DNA from: Rhizophagus clarus
Taxonomy: Eukaryota > Glomeromycota > Glomeromycetes > Glomerales > Glomeraceae
Direction of reading: 5' to 3'
Assembly (NCBI GenBank): GCA_015698045.1
Contig: BLAL01000223.1
Coordinates: 248,001 to 312,000, forward strand
DNA length: 64,000 bases
Shown here: positions 23,049 through 34,030 of the stretch, in pieces
How the letters are laid out: each line of letters opens with the position of its first letter
How positions within the stretch are numbered: the first letter of the stretch is position 1
Notes under the pieces: model-generated
Told to the model about the DNA's origin: nothing
Seen by the model: only the letters and a program-made list of their open reading frames with translations
Database searches by the model: none
Translations under genes and position numbers: made by a program

Positions 23049-24860
23049 CTATTGTATAAGTTTTTTTGCTTCTTTAATCAAATTTAATCTACGTCCCATT
23101 ATTTCTATACCAAACTCATTTAATAAAATTTCAGGACTCATTTCTGCAATTTGTGATACAGTAATCTCCTCCTCTTCAAACTTTTGTAAAAAGTTTGTAT
23201 ATTTGCCTTCACCATATTGTTTATCAAGTTGTTCTAAAAATTCCTTCATAGACAATTCAGAAAATTCTGTATTATTATTATTATTTAAAGTATCAGACTG
23301 TAAAGTTAAAGTATTTGACGAATTTAACGATAATAAATGTTGTGATGATTGATGTAATAGTGGGTATGATGGCGGATGTTGTGGTGGGTAAGATGGCGGA
23401 TGTTGTGATGGATGTTGTAATAGATGTTGTGGTGGATGTTGTGATGGATGTGGTGGTGGATATGGTGGCCATCCATAATAATAAGGATAAACATTCGGTG
23501 GAATATTATAATGTGAATAAGAGTTTGTAGAATCATTATTTACTAATGTTGATGATGATGAATGATTTGATGATGAAATCTTTAAAGAATTTCCCATTCC
23601 AAAATTAGGATGTGGTGGCGGAGTTTCATAATCACAGTGATTCTTATGCTGTAAATAAAATTACTCATTAGATAATAATAAAAAAAAACAAAAAAAATTT
23701 AAAACTATTATTACAATTTCATCTGTCCACATGGATAAATGTAATGTAGTAAGTGGTAAATGTCTATTGTCTTTGACATAACAATATCCCGTTTTATGGA
23801 TATCACATCCATGCTTTTCTTTAAGTTTCTTATGAATTTCTCCTTTTATAAGGTCAATTTCGTTCAAATTTGCTTCTTTAGGAATGGAAATTTTCTTTTT
23901 TTGTTTTGAAGGTGGCGTAATTTCATTTTCTTCGTCTATAGATTCTTCATCATCATCTAATGTTAAATTTTTCTAATAAAAAAATATAAATAAATTAATA
24001 TTATTAAATAAGTAAATATATTTTTTAAGAAATATAAATACTTTTTTTCTTTTTGCCGTTTCTTTCTTTTGAATAGATGCAGTAATCAACAAAACCTTAT
24101 TAGAGTTAGTTAATCTAGAATATTCTTTTATAAATTCTTCAAAATCTTTCTCTTCTTCTAAAATAGTACCAGCTCCTATACCTTTCTCTGATTTATATGA
24201 TAATTCATAATCAGTACGAACTAATAAACCAACTGCTTCACAAACTCTTTGTGATATCAATTCTTCAAATTTGTAGTAATCAACTGGCTTTTTTTCTAAA
24301 GTAATTGCCTTTGCTGGCTTGGTTAAATCAGGCGTTTTAATTACAAGTTTAAAGCGAAAAAACGAATCTGCATTAGGTATAACATCATCTATAGAAAACT
24401 TATCAGATTGTTTTGTAATTATTTCACTTTTTCCATTTGTTGAAATCTGATTATTTTCTTGCGCAGGATCTTTATTTTTCTCATTTTTTTTATTATAAGT
24501 ATTTTGATCTCTAGTTAGTTGACTATTACATTTGGAACATAAAGTAAAATTAAATTTTTTTGAAAAATTAGAATTATATCCGTATAATTGACTACTAGAA
24601 TGTAATAAAGCAGCTAATATATAATGACATCTATGAGGATTATATACACCATTTCTAACACTCCCAACTTGAGCCGTTTCTTTTTTTTTACTATTCGTTG
24701 GTTTAATAGTTTTATTACAACTACAATATTCAATTACTAGATTAACGTTACAGTAAAGACATTTTTGACATGAATAACAAGTTCCTATTTGATATTCTCT
24801 ATTTTTAACGTTTAAAGTTTCTGTTTTTTCATATTGTTCATAGTCTTTACAGTTACTCAT
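23049..24860 (-). CDS. SAM-domain protein carried by the Tc1 element
   Basis: Three exons join in frame: 24,860-24,042, 23,972-23,715 and 23,648-23,049, giving 558 aa. The N terminus is cysteine-rich (CYSCQKCLYCNV...YCSC, later CSKC), suggesting zinc binding. The central region contains a beta-rich segment RFKLVIKTPDLTKPAKAI and a conserved-looking EKHGCDIHKTGYCYVKDNRH. After that come a PPHPSQHPPQH proline/histidine repeat and a C-terminal sterile alpha motif (about 490-558: MKEFLEQLDKQYG...LLNEFGIEIMGRRLNLIKEA). SAM domains self-associate or bind protein or RNA. The gene lies between a transposase and a TIR and is complete. Either it is a second element gene or a captured host gene; the sequence does not decide. 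Confidence 0.8.
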
Positions 24861-25066
24861 TATAATATTTTTTGTGCGCGAAGCCGCGAAAAGTTAAATT
24901 TTTCGCGTTTGATAGTGATAATTGATAATCTAATAGCTGGCACGTGAAAATCTGGATAAATTTTATTGGATAATTTTAATTGTCACACAAAATTTCGAGT
25001 TTCGAATTTTTCACGTGGACTACTGATACAAAATAATAAATACACATATTTCTGAAAACGGCGATA

Positions 25067-25585
25067 ACTCGTTTGCTCAAGGTCTTTGTGTAATGTATTG
25101 TAGATCTGTAATTGTTTTATTTGTAGTCTATAATTGGCAAAAGCTTATTATAAAACAAAATAAAAACCACTATTTATTTACATATCTGTATTATTAGATT
25201 TTACCTTTTTTAGATTTGATATATAATTAAAAAGAAGACTTTTATCTTGATTTTTTAGAATCACGGTCATAACAATTGAGTTTAGGTCAAGTTTAACTTG
25301 TTCATTGTGATTGATTGTATTGTAAATCCGTATTTGTATTATAATTAATATAAAGAAGACAGATCATATCAATCATGACATATTTGAGAAATTAGAACAA
25401 TTTACGTAAATGTTCTTGAAGGGTAATTAATATAATAATACTAGGTGATAAAAAATTGTTTATAAAAAGAAGTTTCATCTTTTTTTTTCTTACAATAAAT
25501 TTGTTGTCGTTATTTTTATTATATATTTTTTTTCTTAAAATTTATTGCTGTTATTTTTTATTATTATATATTCTTTTTTCTTAAA
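25067..25585. other. AT-rich interior of the large TIR element
   Basis: No gene is seen. Pyrimidine-rich tracts (about 25,478-25,580) immediately precede the SANT/Myb relic and may be its former promoter. Confidence 0.4.
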
Positions 25586-26060
25586 ATGCCCGCAAATTGG
25601 ACTGATGCAATAACTGAATATTTAATAAGATATAGGAGGTAAAAAAATAAATGAAAACTAATAAATAACTTTGATCATTTTCTAGTTTTTTTTTCTCTTA
25701 CATTTTCTGATCTAAAAATTAAATAAATAATGTAAAGGAGAAGGAATGACTATTACTATGACATGCCTAGGAAGGATTGCTCCAAATTCTGAAAGAGCCT
25801 AACTCAAAGAATTCAGAGATAATTCTGCGTGAAGTTTACTGGCCAACAGGTAGAAAGAAAGTAGAGAGCCTTGATTAGGAATTTTAATGTTAGTAAAATA
25901 ATAATAAATCATAAAAAAAAATAAAAAAAAATAAAAAATTAATACTATTAACATTTTTAGGATTTCTGTGAATGGAGGAATGGTGCACAAAATGAAAGGT
26001 AGTCCCAGAAAGGAGAAAGATATTATAGGCAGTTTCGCACAAGGTTTTGGGACAGACCTG
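25586..26060 (+). pseudogene. SANT/Myb-like DNA-binding gene, decayed
   Basis: ATG 25,586 begins MPANWTDAITEYLIRYRR. After an intron-like gap come EYYYDMPRKDCSKF, then KFTGQQVERK-stop-RALIRNF, where TGG has become TAG (25,862-25,864), and after another intron WRNGAQNER-stop-SQKGERYYRQFRTRFWDRP. The order matches the intact gene at 31,768-32,346 (WAMMDELVDIRQDRN, CSQKWRNLVRDYH, GQRYYREFRTRFWERP). At least three stops fall at W, Q or R positions. Confidence 0.7.
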
Positions 26061-26956
26061 GTAATTATTAAGAATTTTTTTAATTTATATTTAAGTTATT
26101 TAAGTTCTAAATTTATATATACTGTATTTCTTAAAGAATCACCACAGTTATAGGCAGCGTAAAAACATTGCGCATCGGTGGTCTCAGAATCTGTAAATTA
26201 TATTTTTTTATTTTTTATATATTTTTATTTTTTTTTTATTTTGTATTTTTTATATTTTATTTTTTATTTATTATTTTTGATTATTATTATTTTTTATTTT
26301 TCATTATCTTTTATTATTATTATTTTTTATTAAATATATATATATTTTATATTCATCTAATTATTATTTTAATATTTTTACTATTTTATAATTTGATTTA
26401 ATAAATTTATCATAAAATCCAAAACCATTGCCAGACGAGTTTCTTCATTACAAAATGCCTTGATGTAATTTGGCCTATATTCAACTGAAATTAAAAAATT
26501 TGACCTCAATTATAAGTAATTAAAGCTTATTATAATAAATTGCTTTTATTCAATAAACATTCATTTTTTTTTATTAAAGTATTAATTAAATAAACAATCT
26601 GTCATTATATATTATATAAAATATTGTAATGATGAAATTCTCCAATAAATTTTTAAAAAATGTACATTTAGGCGTGCCAGATTTAATACTGCTGATTCTT
26701 CCAAAATGTTACTAAAATCTTTCTATAGATCAAATTGAGAGAACTAATCTATCAATTTACAATATAAAATCTTGAAATAATCTTTCACATTTTCAAAATA
26801 CGTGATCAAACTCATTTTTGCTAAACTGCCAAAACCTTTTGGCATTTATATGCAATAGTTTTGGCATTTTAATTTAATTTGATGATCATTGATTATCATG
26901 ATCAATCTATTTTTACAGTTTTCTAAACCGTAATTTTTTTTTTATTTTTTTTTTAA
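26061..26956. other. AT-rich stretch
   Basis: 26,190-26,400 is almost pure A/T with T-rich runs. A pair of TTTTGGCATTT motifs (about 26,835 and 26,865) recalls the termini of the TAAAGTTG-type elements at 35 kb and 55.7 kb. No gene. Confidence 0.4.
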
Positions 26957-27500
26957 GTTGCCAGACTCCCAAACTTGGAAAATGTAAGTTGAAAAGGATG
27001 GTGATTTTTTTTAATATTAAAGAAATATTACTAATGTTTCTTTATTTTTTTTAGGTTGCTGGCCTTCTTAGATAAACTGGATTTGAAAATATAAGTTAAA
27101 AAAGGTAGGAGATTTTTTTTAATATTAAAGAAATGTTACTAACATTTCTTTCTTTATTTTTTTTAGGTTGCTGGCCTTTTTGGATGAACCAGACTTGGGA
27201 ATGTAAGTTAGAAAGAGTAGAAGTTTTTTTTTTTTAATATTAAAGAAATGTTACTAACATTTCTTTCTTTATTTTTTTAGGTTGCTGACCTTCTTGAATG
27301 AACCAGACTTGGGAATGTAAGTTAAAAAGGATGGGGGATTTTTTTTAATATTAAAGAAACATTACTAATGTTTCTTTCTTTATTTTTTTCAGATTGCCAG
27401 ACTCCAGACTTGAAATGTAAGGAAGGAGGAAAGAATATTTTTTAAATATTAAAGAAACAGTTTTAACGTTTCTATTATTTATTTTAGGTTGCAGTTTCCC
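26957..27500 (+). repeat. Array of miniature exon/intron units (about 6 copies)
   Basis: The unit is ~107 bp: acceptor TTTTTTTAG, then an exon-like block such as GTTGCTGGCCTTTTTGGATG...GGGAAT (36 bases), donor GTAAGT, an intron-like stretch with GTTACTAACATTTC (a TACTAAC branch site inside a hairpin with AGAAATGTTAC), then pyrimidines and AG again. Blocks near 27,055, 27,168 and 27,281 are each 36 bases and read LLAFLDKLDLKI, LLAFLDEPDLGM and LLTFLNEPDLGM in one constant phase. The block near 27,393 is 24 bases (LPDSRLEM). Confidence 0.75.
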
Positions 27501-27531
27501 TTGTTCCTCTTGATCCTAACATGATCACAAT

Positions 27532-27557
27532 TAAGAAAAGTTTGAGCAAACTTTTCT
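27532..27557. repeat. Short perfect hairpin
   Basis: AAGAAAAGTTTG and CAAACTTTTCTT form a 12-bp stem with a 2-base loop just after the exon/intron array. It could be an element terminus or a transcript 3' structure. Confidence 0.6.
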
Positions 27558-28076
27558 TAAACTTGTATTATAAATGACTGTAACTTTTTTATTAATTTAT
27601 TGTAATAAAATACATAATAAAATAAAAATATTAACAATAATAATTATACTTTTAAACACTTTACAAAAAATTTATAAACTTGATAATACATTCAACAAAT
27701 AAAACAATAAAAATTTTTTAACTATATTAAACAAATTAAAAATTTCTAAAAAGAAAAATTTATAAAGAAAATAACTTCTAAAAAATTTCTTAATATGTTA
27801 TACAATATGAAATCTAACGTATTAAAATTTGTATCACATATCAGGTACCCGATATGTGTAAGATAGAACTGTACCTGATATATATTAAATAATATATTGG
27901 TGATTAATAGTTTAGATATCGGGGTCTTGATAATTAGGCATATTTTGAAGTGTAATAAATTGGATACCTGATATGTAAGAATATCTGATATTTATCTGAT
28001 TAGCCACTGATATAAATCCCCGATATTTATCTGATAGAATTGATTTTGACCAGTAGAAAGTATCCTATTGGAATCT

Positions 28077-29130
28077 CTTACAGAAGAACAAATGAAATTG
28101 TGTAAACTTTTAGACCAGTTTACCCTTAATTAAATCTATAATATTAACAAAACATATCTTTTTTACCAAATACTACTAAATTAAACACTTTTAACAAAAA
28201 CTATTTTTGATTAAAAGAAAGATAAACTAGAATAACAGTTTTTCTTAGTGCTAACATGATAAGAACTGATAAACTTGCACTATGGGTAATCAGTAATGCA
28301 AAACATCTAAGATCTTTTTTACAAATCAATTTAGAATGACTTTCTGTTTATTATCATGCAAACCCTAAAATATAGATAAATTCGACAATTTTTAAAGAAG
28401 TACTTTGATATATGAATTGTAACTTTAGAACGCAAAATAAAAAAATTCTGCTCTTAATTAATAATGTGCCATTTTAGATCAATCTTCAATAAGGTAAAAG
28501 GATTGTTGTAATTTAATTTAATTATGAAAAACTTATGTATTATTATTAAAAAATATTTTTTTTTTAATTTACTATATAAGCTAATCCTAATTCTGATTCT
28601 AATAATATTAATGATGATGGTAATACTAGCATTAGTTCTAAATCTCAATATCAATTAATATCAACAAGTAATAGATCACAAATAGTTAATAAGATTTTTA
28701 ATGACCAGTGCTTTAAATTAAGATGTTAAATCATTTTGTTTTTGAAATTTCACTAACTTTATAGGTCATTGTGATAATAATGCTAATGGTAAAGAAGTTA
28801 CTCAATTTAATCTAACTTATATTGAAATAGCTTTTTTACTTCTTAATACTACAAGTTACTTACAATCACTTGATGCAGAAGTTATCAAGAGTTTTAAAGT
28901 TCATTATAAATAAAACTATTGGTAACATATTTTAAAACTTTTTGAAAAAGAAAAGGATATAAATAAGAAAAAGGTAAATATTAAAGAAACTGTTGATTAT
29001 CTGACAGATGCATGAAAAAATATAAGCGGTAATACGATCTTTAATTATTACGTTAAAACTGGGATATTGTTTTCTACAACTGACAATGATATAGCTGATG
29101 CAATGCAAGTTCAGCAAGCTATATAAATGA
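28077..29130 (+). pseudogene. Tigger/pogo transposase, C-terminal half (decayed, split)
   Basis: Continues the gene interrupted at 17,425: ESILLESLTEEQMKLCKLLD, then IYNINKTYLFY (family IYNxDETGLFY, so the first catalytic Asp and neighbours are lost), TDKLALWVISNAKHLRSF, INLE-stop-LSVYYHANPK, then LLNTTSYLQSLDAEVIKSFK (family PPNTTxxLQPxDxG) and VDYLTDA-stop-KNISGNTI..TGILFSTTDND. Many stops are present. Confidence 0.8.
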
Positions 29131-29274
29131 AGATATTGCAGATATAAGACTCCAATCAGTTTGATTTAGTTCAATTTTTGCAAAATCTAATACTAAACTG
29201 AATTGATCAGTATTGGTATTAATAATTAATAAAACTGATTGGTAATTACTAAAAACTAAATTGATTTACCAAAT

Positions 29275-29834
29275 ATTTTTAGTAAAAAAATGTTTTGTAA
29301 CATTTAGTAAAAAAAAGTTGTGCAACAATTTTTTCTTATCAAATCATCCATAAAAAAATATTTTGTAATATTTTTATTAAAGTGACAAAAAAATGTTGTG
29401 AGACTAAAGCTCTAAACAGGTCATCAGATCCGATCAGGTTACATTGTTAACCTGAACTAAATAATTTTTTTAGTCAGATTGAGTTAGATAACTTGTTCTG
29501 ATCTGACCTGACTTGTTTAACCTAAAAGTATTCAGGTCACTTTAGGTAACCAAGTAAATCTGATTACCTGAAGTTTTATTACAAATATTTTAAATAAAAA
29601 AACATTTTGCAATATTTTTTCATAAAACTAATTAAAAAAACATTGCAAAATGTTTCTTTATTAATAAATATACACTGAAAAAATATTGCAAAACATTTTT
29701 TTATTAGTAAAAATATACTGAAAAATATTTCGCAACATTTTTTTATAAAGCTAATTAAAAAAAATGTTGCAAAACGTTTTTTATTAATAAATATACACTG
29801 AAAAAATGTTTTGCAATGTTTTTTCATAAAACTA
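29275..29834. repeat. AAACATTTTGCAA-type repeat array with GACCTGA dyads
   Basis: Runs of AAAAAACATTTTGCAATATT in alternating orientation, spaced 50-60 bp, form many short inverted pairs. Between 29,415 and 29,578 the motif CAGGT(C/T)A and its complement (for example GATCTGACCTGACTTG) repeat. The same CAGGTCAGGTCA family recurs at 37,558-37,680. The left array continues beyond 34,664, so the element at 29,835-34,598 was inserted in or beside it. Confidence 0.55.
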
Positions 29835-29959
29835 CATCAGGAAATTTTATAGGGCGAAAAATTGCGTAAGTTTACGATTTTGTAAGTTTACGAAAGTTTA
29901 TGGCATAATATTTCGAAACATTTCGAAATATTACATAAGTTTACAATTTTGTAAGATTT

Positions 29960-30400
29960 ATGTGATATTACGGTCAAAATATTACGCAAGTTTTCAATAT
30001 CGTAAGATTTACGCAATATTACGGTCAAAATATTACGCAAGTTTTCAATATCGTAAGATTTATGCAATATTACGGTCAAAATATTTCGAAAATTTACGAG
30101 ACTGTAAACCTGCGTAATATTACGGTTGAAATATTTCGAAAATTTACGAAACTGTAAACCTGCGTAATATTACGGTCAAAATATTCTGCAAATTTACAAA
30201 ACTGTAAACCTGCGTAATATTACGGTTGAAATATTTCGAAAATTTACGAGACTGTAAACCTGCGTAATATTACGGTTAAAATATTTCGAAAATTTACGAG
30301 ATTGTAAACCTGCGTAATATTACGGTTAAAATATTTCGAAAATTTACGAGACTGTAAACCTGCGTAATATTACGGTTAAAATATTTCGAAAATTTAATAT
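29960..30400. repeat. 50-bp satellite rich in CGTAATATTACG
   Basis: An exact 50-base period: TGCGTAATATTACGGTT(G/A)A, AATATTTCGAAAATTTACG, then A(G/A)ACTGTAAACC. About nine units, the last seven very similar. Each contains the perfect palindrome CGTAATATTACG and several CpG sites, unusual in such AT-rich DNA. Confidence 0.9.
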
Positions 30401-30625
30401 TACTATTCGATCGTTAAAGCTGCGTATGCAGTAGAACGTATACAAGGGGCATGTGATACTATTGAATAATCAAAAATAATATAAACACCTTTTCTTTTAT
30501 ATAAACACCTTTTTTTTTAAGTTTGGGAAAACAAATTTATTTTTATTTACGAATTTTTTATCATTTACAATTTTTATGTTAAAATTAAAGTAAATTCTAA
30601 TTTTTATTATAACTTAATAAAAAAA

Positions 30626-31556
30626 CATATGGGCTGATTTGTTCACTCTGCATTAAAAAGAGTTATTAAATTGATTTTCACAGTTTTCGTTACTCAAAAT
30701 TGTTTTGTAATACCAAAAAATCATCTGATTGATGATCACTTGATTAAATAATAAGTTGAACAAAAATTTACATTTGCAAAACTTAAATTATTAAATGTAA
30801 AAGAGACGTGAAAAAACCCATTTCACTAATAAAAAACCCATTTCTCATATATATGGAATTTTTAACATATATTATTAAAAAGTAAGTATATTTTAATAAA
30901 ATATAAAGTAAAATAAAAATTTATATAGTCTTAGTAGCTATAAATATTTATGAAAGTGTAATAAAAACATCATATAAAAGATGGTATTATAATAGATATT
31001 TTTAAACAATAAAATAATTATTTTATGTCGGAGTTTGTATTACTATCTTTAAACGCAAATATATCAAGATTCACTGATCCGTTTTCTATAATTTTAGGCT
31101 TGTTGGAAAGCCCTTGTTCTGGACTTTATAGACGAAAAAAGAGCTTGCCGATTGGATCATTAGATCCGGAGATATTTACGTTTAAAGTTGAGGTACGAAT
31201 TTTTTAACATGTTTAAATGCAAATATCTTGGGATTTACTGATCCGGTTTTTAAAAATTTAGGCTCTTTGGAAAACCCTTGATCTGGACTATATGAGCGAA
31301 AAAAGAGCTTGCCGATTGGATCATTGGATCTGGAGATATTTACGTTTAAAGTTGAGATACGAATTTTTAACATATATAGTAAATGCTAAGATTTATATTA
31401 ATTTAAAAGAAATATTTACCAAATTATAGTATAATAATATTAAATAAAATTTTTTAATACTCACCCTCAATTTACTGTATATTGTATAGTATTTTGTATA
31501 ATAAAAATGTAACAAAATCAATATTTTAATTAAAGGTGGTCAAATCAGCCCATATG
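30626..31556. mobile_element. 931-bp MITE with CATATGGGCTGATTTG ends
   Basis: CATATGGGCTGATTTG (30,626-30,641) and its exact complement (31,541-31,556) form 16-bp TIRs. A TA inside the outer bases would suit a TA-target element. Inside, a 161-bp tandem duplication begins at about 31,051 and 31,212 (TTTAAACGCAAATAT / TTTAAATGCAAATAT), with the shared core AAAAAAGAGCTTGCCGATTG. Frames across it are short and not conserved. Confidence 0.7.
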
Positions 31557-31767
31557 ATACACATTTGATACTTGTTCGCTACTATTTTATAAAATAGTAC
31601 CCAGGCTGTACGGCGTGGACGTCAGTATCAGTCACAGCCCAAAAAAAACGTGAGTCTCCAGCCGATATTTGGTACGGACTGGGCCTAGCTACTCACTTAA
31701 TAAATAAAAAAATAAAAATAATTATCTTCTACGATACGTAGGTAAGTTTCTCCTTCTCCTACGATCA

Positions 31768-32346
31768 TCACGCGTGACTAAAATTGATCAAATTTATCAA
31801 ATTTAAAACATGAACGTAAATATTAATTATAAATTTTATTATAGTATAATCACCCGGCCTCTCCCAAAATCTCGTTCTAAATTCGCGATAATATCTTTGG
31901 CCAGTACGCGTCCACAGCCGCCGCCCAGGGTTACCATTACGATAAAGGACATAGTTCTAAATATCAAAATCAGTTTGAATATTCGATAAATACATTTAAT
32001 TTATATGAATGTAATTTTATTTATTTACTTACATGGTAATCCCTGACGAGGTTCCTCCACTTTTGGCTGCACTGTTGCCTAGAAACTCTCGTCCGAAATA
32101 TTCTATTTATTCTGATTCAATTAAATGGATTGGTTAATTTGAATTTAAATTCTTTCTTAAAGAAATTATAGATATTAGTCATATGAACCTATTGGCAACA
32201 GAGTCCCAAAAATCATAGCGGCTTCTACCATTAATATTGTGGTAGGCGCGATTTCTGTCTTGGCGTATGTCAACAAGTTCATCCATCATAGCCCAGTTCC
32301 AATGGACGTTATAGTGGGAATGACGTGAACGTGTGTGGTGAGGCAT
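31768..32346 (-). CDS. SANT/Myb-like DNA-binding protein
   Basis: Three exons join in frame: 32,346-32,189, 32,102-32,033 and 31,956-31,768, giving 138 aa. The start at 32,346 (MPHHTRSRH) is preferred over an upstream in-frame ATG at 32,475, because the latter adds a hydrophobic, T-rich leader. Motifs are WNWAMMDELVDIRQDRN, YDFWDSVANR, then CSQKWRNLVRDYH (third helix) and GQRYYREFRTRFWERPGDY. It has the order of a trihelix/SANT-like domain. Proteins of this kind occur as the second gene of PIF/Harbinger elements; here the gene lies inside a TIR element, so a role in end recognition is possible but unproven. No stops or frameshifts. Confidence 0.75.
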
Positions 32347-32475
32347 TATTAGTTTAGATTTGATTTTTATAATTTGATTTTGGGATGAGTAAAAATTTGA
32401 AAGAAAGTCGTAAAATGTCACTTTAAATAAAATTTGAACAATACCTCTTTGGTTTGATTTTATTTCTCGTTTCAA

Positions 32476-33080
32476 TTAAAATTTAATTTATTACACTTTT
32501 CATCATTAAACATATTAATTAAATCTCATGCGGATATGGATTATCTAAATATAAATATCATGATTAAATCAAAAAATAAAAAAAAATCTTAGTTTGATTT
32601 CAGTTTCATTTCAATTAAAAATAATTGAAAATTATGTACATGTTTAATTGTTTTAAATATAAATATCAATATATCATATTTAAAAATAAAACAATTTATT
32701 ATTAGCACATTCTATTGAATTTTAAATATTTCGCATACATTTCTTAAAAAAATTAATTTTTTTTAATCAATTTAATTAAAAATAATTATATTCTGATTAA
32801 ATATTTTGCGTACATTTCTTAAAAAAATCATAAAAAAAATCTTGTACATCATACATGCAATTACTAAATATCATCCCCTTGTGATAAATAAAAAATTACG
32901 CAACACAAATTCAACACAAATTCAACACAAATTTAACAAATTTAACGAAATTTGGCCAAAATTAATAATTTTTTACCAGAATTATCAACACAAATTGAAC
33001 ACAAATTGAACACAAGTTTCAGTCACGATTTATTTATGTCACGCCCGCGTTGTTGATAATTATAATCTGCATGATATGAT
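32476..33080. other. AT-rich spacer with ACACAAATT repeats
   Basis: This is upstream of the SANT/Myb gene. CAACACAAATT(C/G)AACACAAATT repeats occupy about 32,898-33,017. No gene. Confidence 0.45.
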
Positions 33081-33299
33081 TGTGCATACAGTATCGTATT
33101 TTCTGGCCAATCAAAATTAGGCTGATCCTTGCATGTGATTTAATCTGCACGCGTTTTTTGTCCTATTTATTTTTTGTCTCTTTATTTCTTTATTTTTTTG
33201 TTCAATATTTTTCTATTCTTTTTATTATTTCTTTATCCTTTTGTTCAATATTTTTTAATTATATACAGAATATTTACATATATTTCATAATTTATTGCT

Positions 33300-34030
33300 T
33301 TGCAGGTATAGAAATATTTGTTTATTAATAATAATTATTTCATTATTTTTTACTTCTTTTTACTTTGTATTGTAATACTGACAATAATATACATGTTTCC
33401 TTTATTTCTTTTTACTTGTACTTTAATACTAACGATCGATACTAATAATACTAATTATGTTTTTTTACTCCTTTTACTTAATACTAACAACATGTTTATT
33501 TTTTATTTTGTCTCCCCTTTCTTTTATTTTTAGTTTATTCTTTGCAGGTATAGAAATATTTGTTTATTAATACTAATTATTTTCGTTTTCTTTTTACCTC
33601 TGTTACTTTGTGTCATAATACTAACAATAATATCCATATTTCCTTTATTCCTTTTTACTTTTACTTCAATACTAACGATACTAACAATACTAATTATGTT
33701 TTTTTTACTCCTTTTACTTAATACCAACAACATGTTTATTTTTCCTCTTTCTTTTATTTTTAGTTTATTCTTTGCAGGTATAGAAATATTTGTTTATCAA
33801 TACTAATTGTTTTAATACTAACGCGTTTTTTACCCTAATTGTTACTTTATATCGTAATACTAACAATACTATCTACGTTTCCTTTTTTTCTTTTACTTGT
33901 ACTTTAATACTAACGATAATATCCATGTTTCTACTGTTTCTTTAACTCTTTTTACTCTAATATTAACAACACTAACAATACTAACAATATTTCTTTTATC
34001 TTTATATCTAATACCAACGTTACTATAGCT
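33300..34030. repeat. ~236-bp tandem repeat, three copies
   Basis: Units begin TTTGCAGGTATAGAAATATT at about 33,299, 33,540 and 33,774. Each is T-rich on this strand and carries short TACTAACAATACTAA motifs. The third copy fades near 34,030. Confidence 0.75.

Larger units (their letters stand above)
21280..25064. mobile_element. Two-gene Tc1/mariner-type element
   Basis: TIRs start TCGCCGTTTTCAGAAATATG at 21,280 and, on the opposite strand, at 25,064; 24 or more bases are identical. Each end is flanked by TA (21,278-21,279 and 25,065-25,066). Inside are two convergent intact genes: a DD34E transposase (21,808-22,974, plus) and a SAM-domain protein (23,049-24,860, minus), whose stops are only 75 bases apart. 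Both promoters therefore sit next to a TIR. Confidence 0.85.
17427..28075. mobile_element. 10.6-kb TIR element inserted in the Tigger gene
   Basis: The left end CTGGTCAAAATCAATGCTAT and the right end, which reads CTGGTCAAAATCAATTCTAT on the other strand, are inverted repeats. They continue into subterminal GGTACCCGATATGT-type motifs on both sides (17,450-17,500 and 19,594-19,860 on the left; 27,838-28,060 on the right). The ends coincide with the break in the Tigger coding sequence, and GTAGAA lies at both junctions, a probable eroded target duplication. It has swallowed other elements: 17,533-19,591, 21,280-25,064, a SANT/Myb relic and an exon/intron array. No transposase clearly its own was identified. 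Confidence 0.7.

Noticed and set aside
23315..23536. V/D- and H/I-rich ORFs opposite and within the SAM gene's proline/histidine repeat
   Set aside because: They are alternative frames of the PPHPSQHPPQH coding repeat; the minus-strand exon 3 frame is the one joined to exons 1-2.
33080..33733. Hydrophobic ORFs suggesting membrane proteins
   Set aside because: They are poly-F/I/Y translations of a T-rich tandem repeat.
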